Source: Okapia johnstoni (Eukaryota; Chordata; Mammalia; Artiodactyla; Giraffidae). From it: a stretch of DNA of 64,000 nt. Below, one piece after another: positions 1 to 12,279 of this stretch; position 1 is the first letter of the stretch, and each line of letters starts with the position of its first letter. The translations under genes were made by a program, and so were the position numbers. Where the stretch lies: contig CM044306.1 of the NCBI GenBank assembly GCA_024291935.2, positions 23,023,501-23,087,500 of the forward strand, written 5' to 3'. The notes beneath the pieces are model-generated. The model did not search any database. It had not been told where the DNA came from and saw only the letters and a list, made by a program, of their open reading frames with translations.

Positions 1-469
1 CATCTGCCTGGAGCTCATTGTCACTGTGAAATTCAACAACAGTGCAGTTGTCTCAGAAAAGTCAGTCTTCCTCACTTCCTGCCCTCCCTGGGTTTCTGCC
101 TCTGACTCAGGACTATTTCTTTCTTCCAGATCCCCCTCTGCTTTTGTTCCTTTGGTTCCAGCCCTTTCAATTTCCCACTTGCTATGAGTTTCCTTACTTA
201 ATGATGCTCATAGTCTAATGTTGACATGACTGCCAAGATCACCCCTGCCTACTGCCTTGATATCTCACTTCAAAGTTGAAGCATGCTGCCCACCGAGATC
301 TGTCCAGGACTTGGGCCATTTCTCATCCCCCTAAAGGGGTAAACAGATTTTGCCAAAAGTATCTGTCTCCCATTCTTGCCACTCCTCTCCTTCTCATGCC
401 TCATTTATAGTCAGCAATCCACTTTGTAGCTGGAGCAGCTTTGTTGGTCTCCATGTTCATCATAAACAG
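1..469. other. Intergenic, no gene seen
   Basis: Mixed-composition unique sequence with no open frame of coding character and no repeat that I can name. Judged from the synteny of SP2 it belongs to the SP6-SP2 intergenic interval. Confidence 0.6.
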
Positions 470-690
470 CATTTATTTATTGGGCACCTACTGTGTTCCA
501 GGTGCTTCACACAAACATTTCTAATTCTCATGAGCATGCAGCAAAGTAGTTGCTATTATCCCTCATTGTACAGATGAGGAAGCTGAAGTTAAACGACCTG
601 CCCAAGATTACAGAGCTGTTAAGAGACAGAGAAGGAAACCAACTCCAGATCTGTCAGGCTCTAAAGCATACATTCTGCCCCCTGTTCAAT
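470..690 (+). repeat. MIR SINE
   Basis: The sequence reads like the mammalian-wide MIR core: a 'cacctactgtgttccaggtgctt' type opening (quoted in part: CACCTACTGTGTTCCAGG), then 'CAGATGAGGAAGCTGAAG' and 'CTGCCCAAGATTACAGAGCTG'-like text near 570-620. It is diverged, as expected for an ancient SINE. Confidence 0.75.
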
Positions 691-1160
691 CTAGCCTCAG
701 CTGTAGTGATGGCCCTGGAAGTCTGGCTCCCCTAGATCCTGAAGGTGGATAGGATGAAATTCTTAAAATATTCCCCAACACAGAGCTATTAAGATCCTGA
801 TGTTTAGATAGGACAAACTGGTCCCATCTTGGATTGGTTTGCTGTGGTCCCTTCTAAACCTCAAGTGTCCTTCTGAAGAGATTGTACTATGAGAATATCA
901 AAGCTATTTCTGCCCATAAAAATTGTCCAGTGCAAACCCTCATTTTGAAATTAAATCCCAGAACAGGGAGGCAAGTAGCTCAAAGTCACTTAACAAGTTA
1001 GAAGCAGAGCAGGGGCCAGAACCCCAGTCTGCTGATTATTGGTCTCCTAGCTGCTTGTTCTTCTCTACTCCCAACCCCCGCCTCCAGGTTGCATTCAGCA
1101 AGCCGGTGATCACAGACACTAATACCTTCCTCATATCCCCTCCTGTCCCGCCCCCCTCCG

Positions 1161-1176
1161 CCCCCCCCCCCCCCCC
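1161..1176. repeat. Poly(C) tract
   Basis: An uninterrupted run of 16 C preceded by further C-rich sequence from 1147. It is a simple repeat and prone to length error in assembly. Confidence 0.9.
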
Positions 1177-1304
1177 GTCGCTTCTCCCAAGCTCCTGGGA
1201 AACTGGACAGAATCCAGAGCTGGAGTCAAATGTTATTCTTTCATTCATCCTTTATTCACTGAACTAACACTTACTGAGAGCCTACCCAGGGCCAAGCACT
1301 TAGC

Positions 1305-1442
1305 GTTCAGCATTAGTTGCTCGGTCGTGTCCGACTCTTGTGTACAACTCTTTGCGACCCCATGGACTGTAGCCCACCACGTTCCTCCATTCATCCCTGG
1401 GATTTTCCAGGCAAAAATACTGGAGTGGGTTGCTATTTCCTC
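1305..1442 (-). repeat. Bov-tA/Bov-A family SINE fragment
   Basis: Diagnostic ruminant SINE text in reverse orientation: 'GTGTCCGACTC', 'GCGACCCCATGGACTGTAGC' and 'TACTGGAGTGGGTTGC'. The copy is partial and diverged. Confidence 0.85.
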
Positions 1443-1568
1443 CTCCTTCCCTCTTTGAGGATCTTCCCAAAGCACTACTTGTGCACTAATTCTATTATAA
1501 ACCCAAATGTCCCTAGCATCACACTCACTCTCAGTCTGAAAGATGAACCCAACTGAGGCTAGTACATC

Positions 1569-1570
<2 letters not shown>

Positions 1571-1615
<45 letters not shown>
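1571..1615. repeat. (GT)n microsatellite
   Basis: About 22 uninterrupted GT units. On the minus strand it makes a spurious His-Thr repeat ORF. Confidence 0.95.
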
Positions 1616-1616
<1 letters not shown>

Positions 1617-2552
1617 TAAAAATGTATGTGTACTCACCACACCTGTGTGTACCTTTAGGTCTTGAATGTGGGGTGCTGGTCCTCTCTCCTCCATCATAAA
1701 GGATGGTCCTCACAGGACATAAACGGTTGTTTCCCCCTTACGACTTTTGCAGATATGCTATCATGTATGGACTTCCATGTGGTTGAGTGTGTGCCCTGAA
1801 TGTCTGTTATATTAGCCCTTCTGTTTTCTCAGAGTGAAATCCTCCGTCATCTATCAATTGGTGAATTCCCACTCTACTTCTCCCTCAGATCTCAGCCCAG
1901 TCCAAAGACCTCCAAGAATCCTCTTTTGTTCTCCATGCAGACCCCTCCAAGATCTCCCTCTTATGTTCCCCTCCCCAGTTCAGAGAGAATCAAACCTTTT
2001 AACCCCTTCTCAATGATCCCAACTTTGGAATGGAGACATGGTCCTCCTGTCCCCTAAACTGGACAGCGAACAGCCCCTCTTACCAGTCCATGGAGCCCAG
2101 AGTTGGCAGCAGCAGTGAGGGGCAAGTGGGGGTGATGGAAGAGTCAGGCTTTATAAAGGATGAAACAGTCAGAGCCAGAGGGGGAGGTGAGAGACTCGGG
2201 CAGGGATGCTGCCAAGTCCTCACGGCCTCGGAAGCTTTTAGGATAATCCAGGAAACAGTGGCCCCCGGCTGTCCTGGGGGAGTGGTGGAGCTGAGATCTG
2301 AGTCTCTGACTTCTGCCAAGAAAGGAGGATTTCAGCTGGAAGAGGCAGCTGGGGTGGGTATGGGGGGATGCTGGACATCTCCCTCCCCAGAGGTTGGACA
2401 GGTGATGAGAGAGGGACAAAGTGGTTCTCCCAGGATGGAGGAAATGAGAGCATCGCCAGAGGAAAGAGCTGGCGTGGCAGGAGCTCTCCAATTCCATCCC
2501 CCTTCTTTTGTTTCCTCCATGGACATGGGAAAGAAAGAAGGCACTTTTAAGA

Positions 2553-2553
<1 letters not shown>

Positions 2554-2588
<35 letters not shown>
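2554..2588. repeat. (CA)n microsatellite
   Basis: About 17 CA units. It produces a His-Thr tract in a 253-codon plus-strand frame (2030-2791) that I do not accept as a gene. Confidence 0.95.
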
Positions 2589-2592
<4 letters not shown>

Positions 2593-3739
2593 CACGTGGT
2601 CCCTCCCCGAAGAGCTCCCCAGCAGTGTTCCTGGCTGTTCTGGCAGCTGGGGTGGGTCTCTCATTCTCTGCTGGAGCCTTGTTCCTTCTCCCTTTTTTTT
2701 GTCCCCCTTTCAGTTACTTCTCAACTCGGAACTGCCAGGAGGATCCAGTGTAATTCACATTTTGGATCTAGGATCTCTCATTGTCAAATAGGAAGGGAAG
2801 ACATTCTCCCTGACTTAGGATAGGGTGGGGCAGCTTGGGATGGACAAGAGTTTGCCTAGGACCAGAGGCAGAGCGCAGCCAAGAACTTTTTATAAGGGGA
2901 TCGGCCATCCTGGAATGCCAGGAGAGTGAAGAGGCTGGGAACACAGCCTGCAAAGGGAGAAGGGGCCTAGAGGTGGGTTTAGGTGGACCCCCGTGGTCCC
3001 CAACCACAGGAACTGAATGGTAGAGTGGTTGTGTATTTAGGCATGCTGGCTAACAGGAGCATGTCCTGGAGGAGACAGGGACAAAAGATCAGGAAGGGGA
3101 AAGCAGATGAAACAGGCTAAGACCAGTTTCCCAAAACTCTCCTAAGCTAGGAATTCTGACCCACGTAGAATAGCCTGGAGACTTTTCATGTGACCACATC
3201 CCATTCTTGACCATTGCCCAGTGCCCTCGGCACTGGGGACAGCAGCTGCTGTGCACCCCCTACACACTTGCAGATCCCAATAGCCCAGGGCTTGCCTGCC
3301 ACCTCCCCCACCAAGTCTCCCACAGGGTGAGTCAGGGCGTCTGCACCCTGAACTCTTGTCCTGCTCCTCCCCCTACACCCCCAGAAATCTCTAGACTGGG
3401 GATTCCCAGTCCCTTCATTAGCTTTTCAGTAATTATCCTGTAAAGGCCCCAACAGGTCCTTCTTCTACCCATTTCAGAGGTGAGAACATTGAAGCCCTTA
3501 AGAGTGCAAAAAAGCTCAGCAGAAAGCCACCCATCAGGCAGGAGAGAGTAGAGTGGTAAGGGGCTTAGGAGTCACGGCTGCACCCTCTCTTTTAATCCCA
3601 GGCAAAATTAAGAGGACAGGGCTCATGTACAACTCCCTGGGAGAGCCCAGGCGTCAGGATGGAGGCAGGCTCCAGGGAGGGGCTTCCCTGGCCCTCCCCA
3701 CCTTCCAGCCCAGAAAATCAGAGTGAGGGGGGAAACAAG

Positions 3740-3900
3740 CCGAGGAGACCACACAGGTGGAGTAAATAATGTTAATACGGGAGCATTATCACTAGGGCAT
3801 TTCCTCATGGATAAATGTCTCAAATACCAAAGGATGCCTCCAAATTATAGTTAATTACAGAGTTGATTTGCATAAATTATAAGGTGAGCATACAAATTCT
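3740..3900. promoter_or_regulatory. Candidate enhancer patch (AT-rich island)
   Basis: An AT-rich block inside GC-rich surroundings. It contains a homeodomain-type TTAATTA core at 3851-3857 and a perfect inverted octamer ATTTGCAT at 3866-3873. No coding potential is visible. The enhancer role is inference from motif clustering only. Confidence 0.25.
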
Positions 3901-5048
3901 TTCAATCGGTTCCATATGCTTAGGTAGCAGGTCCAGTCCAAAATGGGAGAATCTTGGGGTGGGGGGTTTTGGGGGAGGAAAAGGATGAAGCCCTTGGCTT
4001 GGACCTGCTGGCCCACACCCCTCCCCAGCTCTCCGATCAGTAGAGAGTGCCTGGAGACCCTGACTGGTTTGCGGGGAGGGGTTTTACCCAGATCCTGGTT
4101 TACCTGGACCCTAACTGACAGGAGACCCCCTTCCTCCTCTCTATTTGCACCTTGGAACAAAGTGCTTTCCCACCAGTGATGAGGTAGGAAAGTGGGGGTG
4201 GGTGGTGTGACGGGGCCTCAACCTGCATGTGGGGGGTGGGACTCTGGAGCCCAGGCTTCCAGTGTTCAGAGGAAAGAGAGGGTATTGGATGAAGCTTAAG
4301 ACCCAGCAGGGTCCATTGTAGATTCAAGCCCCTCTCTTGCTCTCAGCTCCCCCTCCAGCCACCCCCCGCCCAGTTCCAGCTCACTCCCAGAGCCAACCCT
4401 CCGATCCCAAGTTTGATGTTGCCGCTGCCTGCACCTTCCAGGTGGCTCCTCAGAGGCTCAGACTCGCAGACTTTTGTCTCCAGTGCCTGGGCCCATTTCC
4501 TCTGCCCTCGTCTCCCAGTCCCCACCTCCTCCCTCATCCACCTCTAGCTGCTAAGACTCTACTTCCTTCTCTAGCTCTCTAATTTGTCCCTCCTCCCTCC
4601 TGGCCCCCATCCTTTCCCAGAGGCCTATCTCCCACTCTTCTCTACACCTCTGTCCTTGTTCCCCAGCCTTCTTCCCCCAGACATCCCGGGTCCCCTCTAC
4701 ACTCAGCTCTCAACTTTGCTTTTCCCTCCCATCAACAGCTTTCTGCTGCCCAAGCTGCTTACGCTCCTGCCCTCAGATTATCCTATCTCATGCCATCCTC
4801 CAAATCCTTACTGTGGGTAATTCTCTCATTTTTTTCCTGTAAACCTGCTCCAAAGGCAAGAGCTACTGGGTTAGCTTGCAGGGAGGGGGCGGGGGGATGA
4901 GGAGGCTGGACTAAGTTCCCCAAATGTGTGTGGGTGAAAGTTTACCTTTGTCTTCAAATCCAAAAGTAAGTGAGGGAGACAGAGATAGAGACAGAGAGGA
5001 GAAAGCAATGAAGAAACAGTTTTTGGTACTTAGTAAGCGCTGCTTAAA

Positions 5049-5254
5049 GGCTTCCCAGGTGGCACACTGGTAAAGAATCCACCTGCCAATGCAGGAGATG
5101 TGGGCTCGATCCCTGGGTCAAAAGATCTCCTGGAGGAGGGCACGGCAACCCACTCCAGTACTCTTGCCTGTAGAATTGGGGTGGATAGAGAAGCCTAGCC
5201 AGCTACAGTCCATGGGGCCACAGAATCAGACATGACTGAGCACAATAACAACAA
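5049..5254 (+). repeat. Bov-tA SINE
   Basis: Full-length ruminant tRNA-derived SINE: opens 'GGCTTCCCAGGTGGCACACT', followed by 'AAGAATCCACCTGCCAATGC', 'CAACCCACTCCAGTACTCTT' and a tail with CAATAACAACAA. Confidence 0.92.
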
Positions 5255-5269
5255 ATTTTGCTTAAATAT

Positions 5270-5308
5270 TTATTGAATGAATGAATGAACAAATGAATGA
5301 ATGAGCAC
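5270..5308. repeat. (GAAT)n simple repeat
   Basis: Imperfect tandem GAAT/GAATGAAC units directly after the SINE. The TATTTATTGAATGAATGAAT text also matches the 3' tail of L2/MIR elements. Confidence 0.8.
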
Positions 5309-5539
5309 TGATCTGTGAAAGTTATAGAGAAGTGCCAATTTGGTGATAGGAATTACTTTTTTTTTCCCCCCAAGAAAGTACAGCAAGGGTTTATTAAGTG
5401 GTAGGAGGTTTTGAGGGGGATAGCGGGCCAACTGGGGTGAATAGCTGCCAGGAATTCTCATTTGGATTAGTTTTTAGGTCTCCTAGGGGTTTTCTGCCAC
5501 TTCTATATCCACCCACCCAAACCGTCCTGCAGACCAATA

Positions 5540-6030
5540 ACAGATTAATTATCCTGAAATGCCACTCCGACTTTCATCTCAAACATGTCCAGCGGCTCCC
5601 CAGTGCTGACTGTGACATTTAAGACCCTCCTTAAAAAAAAAAGAAAAAGACCTTCTACGTGGCCTCCATCACCTTCATAGTCTTTACTTGCACTGGTCCT
5701 TATTCAACCCTCCAGCCCAGCCCTCACTGGACTTAATCTTCACAAAACATGTCTAGCCTTCCTACTTTTGCTCCAATTATTTCCACCCGTCACCCTGCCT
5801 ATGCCCTCAAGAAAGCTTCTCATCCTCACGCTCCTGGCTCGTGCTTTCTCTGTGGAATCAGCTCCTAGCAGCATGTCACTGGCTCGCTCCTCTGAACTTT
5901 CGTATCATTGATTTCCACACGCTGTTTCCATGGGGTTGTCTTATCTTCCCTACTGGTCAGTAGACTCCCGGAGGGCAGGAACCATGTCCTTCTCATGACA
6001 CGGGGTCTTCAGCAGAGCACCTTTCTCTGA
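5540..6030 (+). repeat. L2 LINE 3' portion
   Basis: Diverged L2-type 3' region: 'CATGTCCAGCGGCTCCCC' near the start, several degenerate 'ccttcc...' lines, then 'AGACTCCCGGAGGGCAGGAA' at about 5967-5986, which corresponds to the L2 'ctccttgagggcaggg' tail. Family assignment is by eye. Confidence 0.6.
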
Positions 6031-6289
6031 GAAGGGCACATAAGCCACAGCTGAGGGAACTGGAAAGCTACTTCCCTGGAATCAATGCTTCCAGAAGCTC
6101 CTTAGGTGAGGAGGGTAGTGGTGGAGGCAGAAACCTGTGTCAGGAGGGAAGGCACAACAGATGCCTGGATACCCGAAGATCCACGAAGGAAGTGAACCCA
6201 GCTTCCCCACCAGCTGTCCCACCCCCTCCCCAGTTGTGTGATGGAGGTGGAAGGACATGAAGGGTTGGAGTGAGAGCTAGAGGAGTGAA

Positions 6290-6530
6290 CTCATATGTTC
6301 CCCTCATCTATGAAGCCTTCCCAGTTCTCTAAGTTACCCTTTTCTGTGTTCCCAGAGTCCTAAAATACAGAGGGCTGAACATGGCCTGATGGGTGATACA
6401 GTTAGCGGTATGTGTGTGAGCTCATAAGCCCCTTGAGAGACTGGAGTTTTTCTGTTCCTCTTTGTATCCCTGCAGCATCTCATACAATGACTAGTGCTGA
6501 GTGTACAATAAATTGATGGTGCACTGAACT
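6290..6530 (+). repeat. L2 LINE 3' end
   Basis: 'AGCCTTCCCAGTTCTC' and later 'CCCCTTGAGAGACTGGAG', 'TGTATCCCTGCAGCATCTC' and 'TACAATAAATTGATGG' follow the order of the L2 3' end consensus. Confidence 0.55.
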
Positions 6531-6535
6531 GAATT

Positions 6536-7160
6536 GCGCCCTTTGCAGAGAAGGGGTTGCCAGGCCAGGGGTTGTGGGTTATCTATAAATCCTATTGTCC
6601 CAGCCACCCAGGGTTTGCCTTGTGGGCATCAAGATGGAGCATCAAAATCACAAAAGCATGCCCTGACCCTTCCTCTTTCACCCCCACTATGCCCAGGGCC
6701 CTGTCAGGAATCCAAGACCAGGCTGGCAGACGTGGCTCACTGAGAGGCCCAGTGTCCTGTGTTGTGGCCAGCTGGGCACTGCCACCAACCTGCAGCCAGG
6801 GTCACCCGGACAACCTCCAGCTGGATTGCACGAGAGGCGAATTAGAGGGGAGGGCTGGGTTCCAGGACCTGGCAGGCGAAATCTGACAGGGAAGGGGGAA
6901 GGCAGGCAGTGCCCTGGAAAGGGGGCCGGTCTCATTGTTGTGGTCTGTCTGGGAGATTCCTCCCCTTTTTAATTTGCTTCCTGATTGAGGGGTTGGCTCT
7001 GCCTGCCCAGCTCCCCAGTCATTATCTGCTGCCGATGGCTCAGGTGCTGGCGAGCCTGGCGTGGCCCCTAGGTTATTACCTGGAGCTCTGGGGGTGGCAG
7101 AGGCTGCCCCTCTGGCCGGGGTGGGGGCCTGTCTGGAATTTGCCCTGATCCTACCACCCA
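6536..7160. other. Unique GC-rich block, possible conserved non-coding sequence
   Basis: No repeat recognised and no convincing coding frame. Its non-repetitive nature between L2 debris and later unique DNA makes it a possible conserved element, but conservation cannot be seen from one sequence. Confidence 0.25.
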
Positions 7161-7164
7161 TGGG

Positions 7165-7175
7165 GCCGCCATCTT
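7165..7175 (-). promoter_or_regulatory. YY1-type motif
   Basis: GCCGCCATCTT is the reverse complement of the strong YY1 consensus AAGATGGCGGC. A single perfect match. Function is inference. Confidence 0.4.
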
Positions 7176-8879
7176 GATGCCTAACATGGTGGACATGCTC
7201 ACACAGTAGGGGACTGATTTATGGGAGACAGCTGGTCCCAGCAGGATTTTAAAGTCTAGAAGAAGCTTCGTCTGTAAAGTGCTTACAATATTGATTCAGG
7301 AACCTGAGACACGTAAGACATAGGTGTTAAAGCACCCAAAGTCAGAGTCATTCCCCAAAGGCTAGTGAAAGGTACCAAAGTTAGACATCGAGAAGAACTT
7401 CCAAGCCATGTTGAAAATGAAAGAGGTCAGTGAATCTCAGTGATTTCCATTCTGAATTCCCCCTGTTTTGCAGTGTCCAGAAAACCAAGAGTCATAGAGG
7501 GGAAGGTGTATTATTGCTCCAAGAACCTGTGATAATCAGAACCCAGAATCTAGAAACTTCCTCTAGTGTGGACATGGAGGGGTTCAGGCTCCTCACTGAG
7601 GGCCCTGGAACATGAGACCACTAACCTCTGCCTGGTGCCCTTGGAAACAGACTAGAAACCTACAGGGAAGGATCCTCTGGCCTCTGCCTCTCTCTGAGTC
7701 CCCAGAGCTCTAGCCCTTTACTGCATCCCTGATTGGGCCTGTGGGCTTCAAGAACAGGAGATAATATCAAGACAAACAGGAAGTGCTGAATTAGAGACAT
7801 GAAGTTTGTTGTTTTAGAGGGCGCCCAGCGCCAAGCAGCGGTGCCAGGTTGGCAGCCTGAAGCCTGGCGTCTGCATGCTTGCCACACAGCAGGTCCCGCT
7901 TCACACCCTCAGTCAGGACCTCTGCAGGAGGACTCCCTGGAGAGGAAGGGAGTCTGGAGGCGGAGCGTGGCAGGGAAGGGGTTAAACAAAGGGTTCCTTT
8001 TTTCCTTCACCAGCTGAACTTTTGTAGCATCACCTCTGATTCAGATTGGGCAAATGTTTGTAAGTGCCTGCTCTGTCCCAGGCCCAGGCTGGGCACAGCC
8101 CCTCACCTCTGTAGCTAAACAAATCCCTTGCTGGAGAGCAAGCTTCATGGAGGCAATGGGTTGTGTATCACTTCCCTCCCAGTTCTTGGAAAGGTGCCTG
8201 GCACTCTATGAAGGCTTTATGAGTTTGCTGAATGGATGAATGGAAGGATGGATAGGTGGAAGGGAGGAAGGAAGGGGCCCTGAGAATGAGTCTAGGAGGG
8301 TCCCATGATTTTTCGGCCCACTGGACTTCTTAGGGGAAGCACTGGTAATCCACTGGTGTTCTTCTCCCCATCCTGGCTGCCCTCAAATGAATCTTTGAGT
8401 CTTGATGCCAGCAGGTAGCCATGGTCCATTCACTTGCCCAGATGCCACCAGGGAGTTCAACTTCTAGGCTGCGATCAGAGAGGATGAGGAGGAAGGCTGA
8501 TCAGGAAACATGGGTGGTCCATAAGGCAAAGCCCACAAGGGCATGACAGACCCCTCCCTGGACATTAAGGGGCTAGTGGTCTCCCAAGCCTGGAATTGTT
8601 GGCCCTCCTGGGCCCTGGCAAGCTGCCCTCTGCCCTGGCCCTCCATGGTGGTGCCAGTCTTGGGGCATGGCAGAAGCTGAACTGAGAGCCACCTCACCTT
8701 CTTCCCGTGGCTCCATCCCCCTATCCACACCCAAGAGGTGAGATCCTGGGGCAGTTGGCATCTGACAGCCTGGCATCAACTCATGCCCACAGCTTGGAAG
8801 CTGCAGTAATTAGAAGGGAAGAGGGAGCAAGGGGGAGAAGGAGTGCGAAGACAAGCTCAGGAGAAACCTTCTCCTGCCT
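7176..8879. other. Intergenic, no gene seen
   Basis: Unique sequence with a MIR/L2-like stretch at about 8140-8250 ('GGTGCCTGGCACTCTATGAA', then GAATGGATGAATGGAAGG units). No supported gene. Confidence 0.5.
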
Positions 8880-8965
8880 GCCGCAGGGCAAACTACTTCA
8901 AACGAATTCGTTTCGCTCTTGTGAAACTGAAGACAATTTCCTTTTCTGTCATAAAACAAATTATT
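8880..8965. promoter_or_regulatory. Palindrome-bearing candidate regulatory element
   Basis: Holds a perfect 14-bp palindrome AAACGAATTCGTTT at 8900-8913, followed at about 8921-8931 by GTGAAACTGAA, which resembles an interferon-response (IRF) half site. The block is not a recognised repeat. A regulatory role is inference. Confidence 0.3.
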
Positions 8966-9309
8966 GCTCATCAGGAGTGCTGGGCTAGTCTCTCTCCCAG
9001 AGGGTTTCTCCTGCTCCAGTGCAGGGCCCCAGGTGGGCAGGAAGATGGGCGTGTCAGGGGAGGGGGCCCAGGGCCCAGGCGGCACCAGGAGGAGCAGGGA
9101 GGAGGTGTGGAAAGAGTAATGTCCCCATTAGGAGGAAAACAGCACTATGTCCTCTTGTCAACCTCCTCCACTGACCAGAGACAGGCTCTGACCACCAGCA
9201 GCAAAAAGACTCTGGGGAGGTCATCTCACTCATCCTCCTGCCTCAGAGCCAGGTTGGAAAGAGGCTCCACCTCCTCCCTCAGGCACCTGTTCAGGGGATG
9301 GAGAGGTGG

Positions 9310-9400
9310 GGACACGAAAGGGAGGCACAGAGAAGTGGAGAAACTTGCCAAAGATCACTCAGCAAATTAATTAATGGCAGATCCAGGATGAGAACCCAAT
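9310..9400 (+). repeat. MIR SINE fragment
   Basis: 'CACAGAGAAGTGGAGAAACT', 'TGCCAAAGATCACTCAGC' and 'GGATGAGAACCCAA' match the 3' half of MIR. Confidence 0.6.
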
Positions 9401-12279
9401 AGGTTCTCTTCCAGGCCAAGACTGGAGGATGCCCGGAGACTTCAGTTAGAACTTTTTGACTTGGGATGGCCGCAGTGAGCCCATGGCATCCAAATACTCC
9501 TGACAGGTTTATAGGGCTCAAGGAAGAGGGACCAGTTACACAGGTTCCCTCCATCTCAACAACTGACCGCCAAGGCTGGCTCCCCCAGGAAACCTCACCT
9601 CTCTGGGCCTTCGCTTTGGTAAACTCTTCCAGGGAACCTTCTGTCAGACCTGCTAGAGAAGCCACCAAGACTAGCCCAGCACTCTGCCACTCCCCTCTCA
9701 ACTCTCAAGACTCTTCCTTCCTCTTCTCTGCCCTGCTCCCGGGCCAGGGCTCAGGGAGACTCCGTGCTTATCTGTGCTTCAGCTCCTGTCAATTCTTTCC
9801 CATCACCTCCTGATAATTCCCTCTAATTCCCTCCCTCACTTTTCCCAGCCTTGCCCTCGTGAACTTTCTTTGGAAATTAGGAAAATATCAAGGTTCCTGT
9901 CCCTGGTGTATTTCTTATCGGGCAGGCCCCATCCTCAGGGAGCTCCTGGCTTACTTATGAGAGACCCAGTGTACACCCTGGCAGACTCTGAGAGAACAGG
10001 GGCACCAGGGTTGGGGAGAAGGGGCAGGGAAGGAAGGAGGAAACACGGTTGAGTGAGGACTCCCTGGAAAAGAAGGGGAAGGAAGATGTGAGGAGACGCC
10101 TGGAGTGGAAGATCCAAGCCACAGAATCCTTGGAGACTTGGAGACGAGGAAGAAGACGGGCTCAGGTTGGGGCAGCATCGTGACGCCTGGGAGAGAGCTG
10201 GGAGCCAGGACAACTACGGGGTCAGACAGGCTGCTGGCAGGGTCCAATGTGAACAACCATTTCTAGGATGTGGAAACCCAGTTTTATTCCAGGGTGAATG
10301 GAGACATCTTTGAGGATTGGCTGCCAGACCGGAGCAGCCAGACATCTGTGGTGAACGGTGCTGGGGACAGCATCAAGGGCAGAAGGGAGAAGTCCCCCAT
10401 CCACTCTTTGCCCAGGCACACGCGTTCCCTTCCCTCCCAACCCGCTGACCAGCGCTGCTTCTTTGCTCCCAAGGGAAGTGGGGCCTTGCCACACGATACT
10501 CCTGATAAAAATTCCTTGTGGAAAACAAACAAACAAACAAAAAAAAAACTTCCTTGTGTCTGACCACAATTCCCCTGGTGGCCATTGGGGGCTTGGTAAG
10601 GAGAGGGGCGATGGCGGAGGTGGTGGGGGCAGACTGCAAGCAACCGCCCCCACCCCTCCACCCTGAAAGTGGCTGGAAGGGAGACAGGGAGGAGGAGATG
10701 AGCAGAGGGCAGGGCCTGGAAAGGATCATGTCCGGGCGAAGACTCTGGCTCATCGGACATGCCACGCTGGGAACCCAAGAATCCGTGGTGGGAATGGGCC
10801 GGGCAGGCAGAACAAAGGATGAAAGGAGGTTGTGTGGCCAGTTGGGACATACACACCCTCCGCTGACGTACTTCAGTGGCCGGTGACCTCAGCCGGCCGT
10901 CAGATCCCGTCTCATCATGCTGTTCCAGGGGGGTCCCCCTGGAGACTGCCCCCAAACAGGGCCTGAGAACATGAAGAAAGTCAGTTAGACTCCCAGCAGG
11001 ACCTGCTGTCAGTATGAGCTTGGGCAATCGCGTTTCCTGAGCTGCGTAGTCAGAGGAGGGAACGTGGGGAGGTGAAGAGAAATGAGGAAGCTTAGAAGGA
11101 AAGGGGCAAACCAAATAAATCAATAAAATTTAAAAAAAAGAAGGAAAGGGGCAAAAATGTGATGTCGGCGGTACCCCCTGACTTGAGCATCCAGGGTACC
11201 CACTATCAGTGGTTTGTGTCTATGTAAGGATGCTGACAAGGGGAGGGCAGGGCATGGGTGGGCCCAGCATACAGAAAATTTGGGTTAGACCCCAAGAACT
11301 CCCTTGCTTTGGGGTAGTAGGACCAATAAGGCTCTGAGTGTAGAGTCCCACAGTCAACACTAGAAGTGTGGAATCAGGGCTCCATGCAAGGGCAGATCAC
11401 TGCTTGACTCTACAGCCAGTCAGGGGTAGGGGAGGGCAGGAGGGGGCTCGGACCCTCCCCCGGCCCCCTACCCTAGAGCCACTGAGCTTCCAAGTCCTCT
11501 GAAGGAAACTCACCACCAGCACCTCACCTGTTCCTGTAGACCAGGACAAGGAGGAGGGCTATGGTGTTAGGGAGTGGGCTGGCACGGTTTTTCCCTCCCA
11601 GCCCTGAGGTGAGGGACCTGGGAAGGAAGAAATCCCCTGGTTGGGGATCTTTTCTGCTCCTCTGAAGACCTCATCACCACTGGAAACCCTAAACCGACCC
11701 TCAGGCTCAGTCAGACTTGTATGTGGCCCCCACCACCCTCAGACTCTAGACACAGCTTCACACACAATCACGTCGATCCTCTGCCATCACACCCACACAC
11801 ACACCTTCACTCATCCACATACTCTCATAGATCATCACTCACTGAGAGGCTCATTCAGAACCAAACACAGACAGATACCATGGAGTCACTCCACTCCCTG
11901 TCGGCCCACAATGACCACACATGCAGGTGCTGACGGACATACCCCATCATGGTGTCACTGTGACCTGCAGTGGTCACGTACACTCATGCAGAGACCCTCA
12001 CTCCAGAGGAGCCCTGCACTCATGTGCCTCCATCACACACTCTCCCTCCCTCACCGGCAGACCCTGTAGTGAGCACCTGCTGTGTTCTGGGCACTGGGCT
12101 GGAGGCAGATCCAATATGGCGCCTCAAAGAATTTGCAAGATGACAGGACCAATAAACAGATTGTTGCCAAGCATGCACTAAGGGCTGCAGAGGAGTAGAC
12201 ATCAAGTACTATGGGGACTTACTCAGTCTTGGGGGTCCCAAGAGTCTTCCCACATCTTTCCGTTTCTAAAAATGCACTC
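9401..12279. other. Intergenic, no gene seen
   Basis: Unique sequence. Contains A-rich spots (10527-10548, 11130-11140) and a C/A-rich stretch at 11760-12060. The longest open frame, 279 codons on the minus strand (11123-10284), is proline/serine-rich with an A-tract-derived Phe cluster and shows no domain. Confidence 0.5.

Larger units (their letters stand above)
1616..5048. other. Intergenic, no gene seen
   Basis: Mostly unique GC-rich sequence. It holds the (CA)n at 2554-2588, an AT-rich motif patch near 3740-3900, a G-rich tract at 3955-3977 and a pyrimidine-rich stretch at about 4330-4800. The open frames here are caused by low-complexity composition or the microsatellite and look non-coding. 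Confidence 0.55.

Noticed and set aside
2030..2791. 253-codon plus-strand frame
   Set aside because: It runs through a (CA)n microsatellite (His-Thr repeat), has no domain, and its composition follows the DNA.
10284..11123. 279-codon minus-strand frame
   Set aside because: Proline/serine-rich with a Phe cluster created by an A tract; no motif, promoter or splice context.
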